A stretch of DNA of 64,000 nt from Filosporella fistucella. Taxonomy: Eukaryota; Ascomycota; Leotiomycetes; Helotiales. How positions within the stretch are numbered: position 1 is the stretch's first letter; each line of letters starts with the position of its first letter. This document shows, in pieces, positions 58,422 through 64,000 of the stretch. Under the pieces are notes generated by a model. The model made no database searches. It was given only the letters and a program-made list of their open reading frames with translations, and was not told the DNA's origin. Made by a program: the position numbers and the translations under genes. The stretch lies in assembly GCA_030077755.1 (NCBI GenBank), contig JAQJZZ010000004.1, positions 1,984,001-2,048,000 of the forward strand, read 5' to 3'.

Positions 58422-59330
58422 ATGCATAGCACTGGTGTTTGGATATTGGTAGTGGCGTTTGGCAGAGAAATACCCCGCTCCCAACAATCGGGATGCTTCA
58501 TCGATCTCAATTCAATATTCCTTCATTTGGATACAGCTCCTTGGCTCAGGTCCAAATGTGACATGCTTCCTCGGCGAGTTATCTTATTCGATCACAAGCT
58601 TCGTCCCAGAAGCGGAACAGTCTCAGCAGAGCTTATTCAGATGTTCATCGTCAGTGGATAACTTTACCTATTAAATATGGACATGCATTAGTCTATCATT
58701 GGTTAGTTTACGCTGGAAGCTAACATGACTAGATTGCAGACGGCGTTTCCGAATATCGAAGGATCTCCTGTTCCGTTCATCGCAAGTGTATTATCGTTCA
58801 TGAATTCCAGATCATCGACCACGTCGAGAAACGGAGACCCAGAACACGGGAGATTGGCGCTGTCAACCAAATTTCAGATACTCAGCTACGAAGTAATATT
58901 GTTGGTCTTGCCGATCACAACTCCCGGTGAAGAAGTCAACACAAAGAGGCAAAACGGGGTGATTTCCCCGCATACAGCTAAGCGCCAACTACCACTCCCC
59001 CATACAATGCTTCCCCAGATATCCACTGCGGGTACGGTAAGAATACGATGGGGCTGGGAATTCCCCAGAACATTTCGGCCATCTTTCCGCATTCGAACAA
59101 CTTGCCCGTCCAAGACTGCAAGACAAAGGAGACCCCAAGGAAAACATGTCACTGTCTACGTATGAATTCCTGGAACCGTTCCGCTATGGTAAGATCAGCC
59201 AATTCCTGCCTCAGGAAGCTCAATATGCTTTCTGGTCCTTTAGCCCGTATGTCATTTTGTCGAGAGGTAGGGAATGTCAGGATTTCTGATTACTGCTTTA
59301 TAAAGCTCCATTTTCACCCACCGCATCTAG
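58422..59330 (+). CDS. Probable multi-exon gene, unrecognised
   Basis: Two exons fit well: 58422-58649 and 58733-58926, joined in phase 0 by a GTCAGT...ACTAG intron with a CTAAC branch site. They read as credible protein (PRRVILFDHKLRPRSG; HEFQIIDHVEKRRPRTREIG). Further exons are unclear because 59030-59235 is open in two frames, one ending in YEFLEPFRYGKISQFLPQEA. A final exon may run from about 59305 to a TAG at 59330 (SIFTHRI). I do not recognise the family. The gene would lie 15 nt after the DUF155 stop, on the same strand, so it could also be a decayed or mis-joined locus. Confidence 0.35.
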
Positions 59331-60082
59331 CCCTCGTCATGGCCACTTCCCAGTGAAATTGGCCTGATATTTACGACATCCCTATCTTTTTGTTCGTAAA
59401 ATTCGGATAATGCACCACAACAACAGTTCGACGAACCCGAAACAAAGTTTAGATCTGAGGACGGTGCCTCGGTACCGGGGCCTAGGCCAAATCGGACAAG
59501 CCACACCTCGGTGATTTCTGGAGCTTATTCACAGTTTTCCAACCCTATTGGCTTCACTTAAGCTTCCCCTCGTCTTGGTATATCTCAACCGTATTTTCCA
59601 ACGCAGTTCTAAAACATTTTTCGGTGCCACTTCCAGGTTCTGTCCAGACCGTCGGGGATTTAACTTATTGCAGAATATAGAATCGGGAGCCAGCCTGTCG
59701 AGCACGCGCATATCCTGACTAGCTGTAGTCTTCTCTCTGATCTGACTGGTCTGGCCACAATCTGGGAGAAATCTGGTCATGACGTTAAACAAATTAGCAT
59801 ATCATGACTTGGCACCTCGTGGTGTACGACTTATCTTTGATAACACATGGGTCGAGATAGGTGCTTATGGGGTCAATTCGAAGTTGTGGATCTACTAAGC
59901 ATTGTGCATGGGATACCTGCAAGCTTACAATCCCCGCGTTCACTCCAGGTTTAATCAAAACCCCAGTATAAGTACATCAGCACCTCCTCTTTGCTTCTTC
60001 AACTCAGATATCAACTTCATTCTTCTCTTCTTATCTTCCACTCGCCTGTCTTCATATAATTTTTGCTAAACCAAAAGCAATT
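59331..60082. other. Intergenic region
   Basis: About 0.75 kb. The final ~100 bases are a pyrimidine-rich leader before the transporter. No gene is supported. Confidence 0.5.
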
Positions 60083-61625
60083 ATGTCCGACTCCGAGAAG
60101 GGTGGTATTGACCACATTGAGCGGACGCCGTCTGAGGAATCTAATGATGCCCGTATCGCAGAGTTCACACCTAAAGAGCAGAAGAAAATCATTCGCCGTA
60201 TTGATCGTCGACTGGTCACTACTTTGGGTGTTCTCTACATGTGTAGTTTGATGGACAGGACCAACTTGGGTGCTGCGAACATTGCCGGGTATGTTGTGTA
60301 ACTTTCTCTATCACGAACCTTGTTAACGTTACAACAGTATGGCCAAGGGTCTGCATCTTGTGGGAGATAGATACAGTCTGATTGTCCTCATCTTTTTCAT
60401 CCCATACGTTCTTTTCCAACCCCCTGCCACCGTGGTCCTACGTAAGATTGGACCCCGCAATTTCTTGTCGGCTATCACAATGCTTTGGGGTGCATGCATG
60501 ATCGTAAGTTTACTCCCGTATTTTTTACTGTAACCTAGTCATACTAACCAGCTACAGTGCTTCGGTTTCGTTAAGAAATGGGATCAGATGCTCGGTCTTC
60601 GCGTGATTCTCGGCGTTCTAGAAGCTGGTTTTTTCCCTGGATGTGCTTACCTCCTCTCGACATGGTACACAAGATATGAGCTTCAGAAGCGAAATGCAGT
60701 GTTCTACTTGATTGGTAGCATGGCCTCTGCTATCTCTGGAATCATGGCATATGGTATCATGCAAATGGATGGACTTGGCAATCTGTCAGGTTGGAGATGG
60801 ATCTTCGTGATGGAAGGTATCATTACCTGCGCCTTTGCAGTTCTTGGTTACTTCCTCATCGTGGATTTCCCTGAACACGCTGCAAAGTCCTGGAAATTCC
60901 TCAATGAGCGCGAGTCCGCTTTCATCGTGGCTAGAATTGAGAAGGATCGTCACGATGCTATTCTTGAGCCATTCTCCTTGAAGTCTTATCTCAAAAACGC
61001 TCTCGACTCAAAGGTCTGGGGCTTTGCATTCCTTTTTGGCCTTACCACCACAAACACCTACGCCATCGCATATTTCCTCCCAGTTATCTTGAGAAGCGGT
61101 ATGGGTTTCTCCATCGCCAAAGCCCAATGTTTGGTTGCGCCACCTTACGTCGCTGCCGCTATTGTCATGTACGGATGTGCCGTTCTAGGCGATAAATACC
61201 ACATCCGTGGCCCAATCGTCGTCTTCAACGCTGTCCTCGGCCTCATTGGTCTCCCACTGCTTGGTTATGCCCATAATAACGGCGTCCGCTACTTCGGTGT
61301 CTTCCTCGCCACCATTGCCGGCAACGCCAATGTTCCAGCTGTGCTTACCTACCAGGCCAACAACATTCGCGGGCAATGGAAACGTGCTCTCTGCTCTGCT
61401 ACTCTTGTTGGCTTCGGTGGTATCGGTGGTATCATTGGTAGCACCGTATTCAGAGACGTTGATGCACCAGGATACAGACCTGGAATCTGGACTACCATGA
61501 TTGCCAACGCTTTGGTCATTGTCATTACTGGAATGTTGACTGTCAAGTTTCACTTAGCGAATAAGAGAGTGGAAAGAGGTGGAAAGTCTATTGAGGGACA
61601 GGAGGGATTCAAATATACCTTGTAA
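60083..61625 (+). CDS. MFS transporter, ACS family (second)
   Basis: Three exons (60083-60288, 60338-60503, 60558-61625) give 479 aa. About twelve hydrophobic helices follow a short charged N-terminus with IRRIDRRLV. Family marks are LYMCSLMDRTNLGAANIAG (LDR.N-like motif A region), LGVLEAGFFPGCAYLLSTWYTRYE after helix 4, and GWRWIFVMEGIITC before helix 6. The NIRGQWKRA loop is typical of nicotinate/tartrate/allantoate-type permeases. It is about 80 aa shorter than the transporter at 26612, with a shorter N-terminus, and the two are distant relatives. Substrate is not predictable; plasma-membrane location is inferred. Confidence 0.9.
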
Positions 61626-63360
61626 ATGATTGAGATAGACCGTTGAATGAGATATGAGATACGAAATATGAGATAATATTATCAACACTTTTCTCTTACA
61701 ATTCCTATCCTTTAGTACACAAAAACCATGTGCTCAAACCCGAATTTTCAGATACGTTACCGGAAGGACGCCTCAGACAATATCGAAAGGCAAACTCCCT
61801 CGATACCGTCCTCGTCGTATCGCTCTACCGTAGTGCCATACAGCTTTCGGTGTCATGGCTAAGACAGGTCCATCGACAGAGCGAACTAATGCAAAATAAA
61901 AGTATACATAATGCCACCCCACAAACTTATAAAACACATACCCCACATCAATCCAGCCCCCCCCATCGCTTCCGTACTCTCTTGACCGCGTCCCCAAATT
62001 TCAATCTCTTCATATTACCAGCAAGCTTTATAGCAACAGAATCCTTCCCTTTTTCCCCTTCTCCACTCTCTATTCTTATAAAGGAAGGCATACCTCTACT
62101 TTCGAGCTTAGAGAACAAAGTCGAAACTGTGGAAGTGATTGCTGTACTCGGTGTGTTTCGTCTCACGGCTTTTGCTACTTTGAGGAGAGTAGAGACATCT
62201 CGTGTTTCCTAGCCAGCTTATAAGACGGTGCATATTATTGGTAGTTCAAGGGGACCATACTTTGAGAAAGTGGGTATTGCTTTTAATTGCGTTGGAAGGG
62301 AAGGAAGTGGTTTGTTAGAGGCATACTGGACCTCCATTACTTTATTCAAGCCTATCAATTTTCGTGCCACAAGGCATAGCGCTGTAGCTCTAAAAGTTGG
62401 TTCTCTGAACCAAAATTTCTGTACCAACGCCAATTAGCTGGCGCATCGACCAGTCTGCTTGATACCCTTCCAGCCTTCACACAGTCGTGAAATCCAGATT
62501 GGTTCAGAGTCAAGGAACTTCTGCGTGTCTCTTTCTGGACTGTAAGCGATGTTTATAACATAAATACTAGAAGTAGATATGCTAGTCGGACTCGATAAAG
62601 TAGCTGTTGGACCACGTCCTAGCCTCGAGCGGCTTCTTTAATTGAATAGATGTGCCTGGAACTAGTTATCGGGGATGTTTGTTTTTTTGAATAGTTTCCG
62701 ATCATAATACACCCGAGAGGCATGGAAATTTGCCCATTTTGCCCACGTTGGGGATCCTATTGTCACTAACAATAAGAATCGCTTTCATGCACGACTTCAT
62801 GGTTGAACAAAGGGGCCATGGCCGGAAATACTTCAATGGCTAACAGGGAGGAAAAGACATGTCAAATGACATTATCCCTATTGTATGTGCATATTTCAAG
62901 ATTCAGTGCAACTGAAAGAGCTAAGTACACTGCCCTTGCTGATATTGACGAGGGAATATGGGGTTGCGTTAATGGAAGCACAATCACGACGCCCAAACCA
63001 CAAAAATGAAGAGCTATCCTCACTTATTATTTGCCATACTGAGTATGATTCTGAATCCCCAAATAATTGGAACGCAACGGTCTACGATGGAAAGCGGAGT
63101 AATCTTATAATGATAGACGAACTGTTACTCTAATTCGGAATGAGTCGAGAGAACACCAAAATATAATTCTTACTACGGCCACCACCGTTGACCAATGATG
63201 CAGATCAGCTTACCCCTCCTCCAACGAGATCAATATCACATGAGTCTATGAGGCTGCTTGAGCTGTGATTATTGTGCTGAATAACGCGCCGAAAACAATC
63301 GAATATAGCTGTTATCTTCACATACCAACCTGCGAGGTCAAGTTAGCAACAGCTCAAAAC
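61626..63360. other. Intergenic region with an uncertain minus-strand frame
   Basis: About 1.7 kb. A minus-strand frame around 61948-62166 reads fairly protein-like (TLFSKLESRGMPSFIRIESGE; VKRVRKRWGG) but starts without clear context and overlaps a plus-strand frame, so it is not called a gene. The rest shows nothing supportable; the final part should hold the DJ-1-like gene promoter. Confidence 0.4.
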
Positions 63361-64000
63361 ATGGCCACCGCTCGAGTCCTAATCCCTATGGCGGATTACG
63401 GACATGATCCAACAGGTAAAGCTCACGAGTATGCAGCTCTCTCCATGTAGCACAATCTGACCACCTTGTAGAGACCGCTATTCCATATTCCGCGTTCAAA
63501 AAAGCTGGATTCGAAGTTCAATTCGCAACTGAGAACGGGGAAGCTCCAGTATGCGACCACAAGATGCTGAAAGGAGTTACTCAAAAACTACTAGTGAGCC
63601 TCTCTTGAGTCGAGTACAATTGGTTATTTCGATTGACACTTGAAATAGGGCGCTACGAAATCTGCAATTGACGCATATAATCAAATGGCAAAGACACCGG
63701 AGTTCGAACATCCTCTGTCCTGGTCATCACCTGGATTCTCGCTGGATTCTTATAACCTTATATTCCTGCCTGGAGGCCACGAGAAAGGCGTCAGACAACT
63801 CATCGACTCTCCCATCATACACAAGTTACTGGCGTCTTATTTCCCCACTACGAAGAAGCCAAGTACGAAGACAGTCGCAGCTGTCTGCCATGGGGTAATG
63901 GTACTTTCAGAAACAGAGGGTCTAGATGGCAAGAGCATAATCCACGACTGTGTCACAACAGCTTTGCCAGCGCGTTTCGAACAAGCTGCTTACTGGGGCA
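63361..64000 (+). CDS. DJ-1/PfpI-family protein (partial, runs off the window)
   Basis: Three exons are visible (63361-63415, 63472-63593, 63649-64000, still open), about 176 aa so far. The start MATARVLIPMADYGHDPTE matches the family's first strand and helix. ETAIPYSAFKKAGFEVQFAT and YNLIFLPGGHEKGV carry the acidic and glycine-rich turns, and AAVCHGV is the nucleophile elbow with the conserved Cys. Members are glyoxalase III-like, chaperone-like or peptidase-like; this one resembles fungal single-domain proteins of about 230-260 aa. The C-terminus lies beyond 64000. Confidence 0.88.

Noticed and set aside
58725..59165. Single 146-codon frame as an intact gene
   Set aside because: The exon chain in another frame (58733-58926, phase 0 with 58422-58649) has better splice support and reads more like protein.
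1..64000. CRISPR array, insertion sequence, phage or bacterial operon
   Set aside because: Spliceosomal introns, eukaryotic families and lack of direct-repeat/spacer structure mark this as fungal nuclear DNA.

Overview
The window is nuclear DNA of a filamentous ascomycete (Pezizomycotina), most likely a leotiomycete (Botrytis/Sclerotinia/Helotiales-like). Genes carry many short GT-AG introns of about 45-60 nt with CTAAC-type branch sites. The families present (HET domain, WSC and fasciclin proteins, fungal fucose-lectin-like propeller, ACS-family MFS transporters, small secreted cysteine-rich proteins) are typical of that group. The lineage call is inference from gene style only. I see no tRNA, rRNA, transposon or CRISPR array; small RNAs could be missed.

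Layout. 2-5 kb: a secreted, wall-anchored GH16-like protein with a WSC domain and a 66-bp minisatellite. 5.7-8.3 kb: two paralogous small secreted cysteine-rich proteins with identical exon architecture. 11-13.3 kb: a membrane-anchored fucose-lectin-like protein. 13.9-17.5 kb: a zinc-finger gene and a caspase-like (C14) gene that share a C-terminal module. 18.4-21.9 kb: a coiled-coil protein with a possible PP1-docking motif and a Nudix hydrolase. 22.9-37.2 kb: mostly secretome and transport genes: a 103-aa secreted protein, a secreted cytidine/guanine-deaminase-like enzyme, an ACS-family MFS transporter, a 170-aa secreted protein with a Kex2-like site, a two-domain fasciclin membrane protein, a 291-aa secreted protein with a GC-AG intron, and a 100-aa 8-cysteine protein. 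These are separated by long apparently empty intergenic stretches.

38-39.2 kb holds two related, frame-broken gene remnants. 39.9-41.2 kb is a multi-pass membrane protein. 42.1-52.2 kb contains a giant ankyrin/coiled-coil protein (1824 aa), a HET-domain protein convergent to it, and a membrane-linked alpha/beta-hydrolase-like protein; these classes recur in fungal allorecognition and NLR-type immunity. 52.9-58.4 kb is housekeeping: VPS41 (HOPS tethering complex, with a 27-nt micro-exon) divergent from a mitochondrial DUF155/RMND1-like protein. 58.4-59.3 kb holds an unrecognised probable multi-exon gene. 60-61.6 kb is a second ACS-family MFS transporter, and the window ends inside a DJ-1/PfpI-family gene.

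The most interesting material is (1) the caspase-like/zinc-finger pair with a shared module and conserved intron position, (2) the duplicated secreted cysteine-rich pair, (3) the GH16-like protein with a degenerate active site, and (4) the ankyrin-HET-hydrolase neighbourhood. Exon boundaries were placed by hand from splice signals and reading-frame continuity; no homology search was run.
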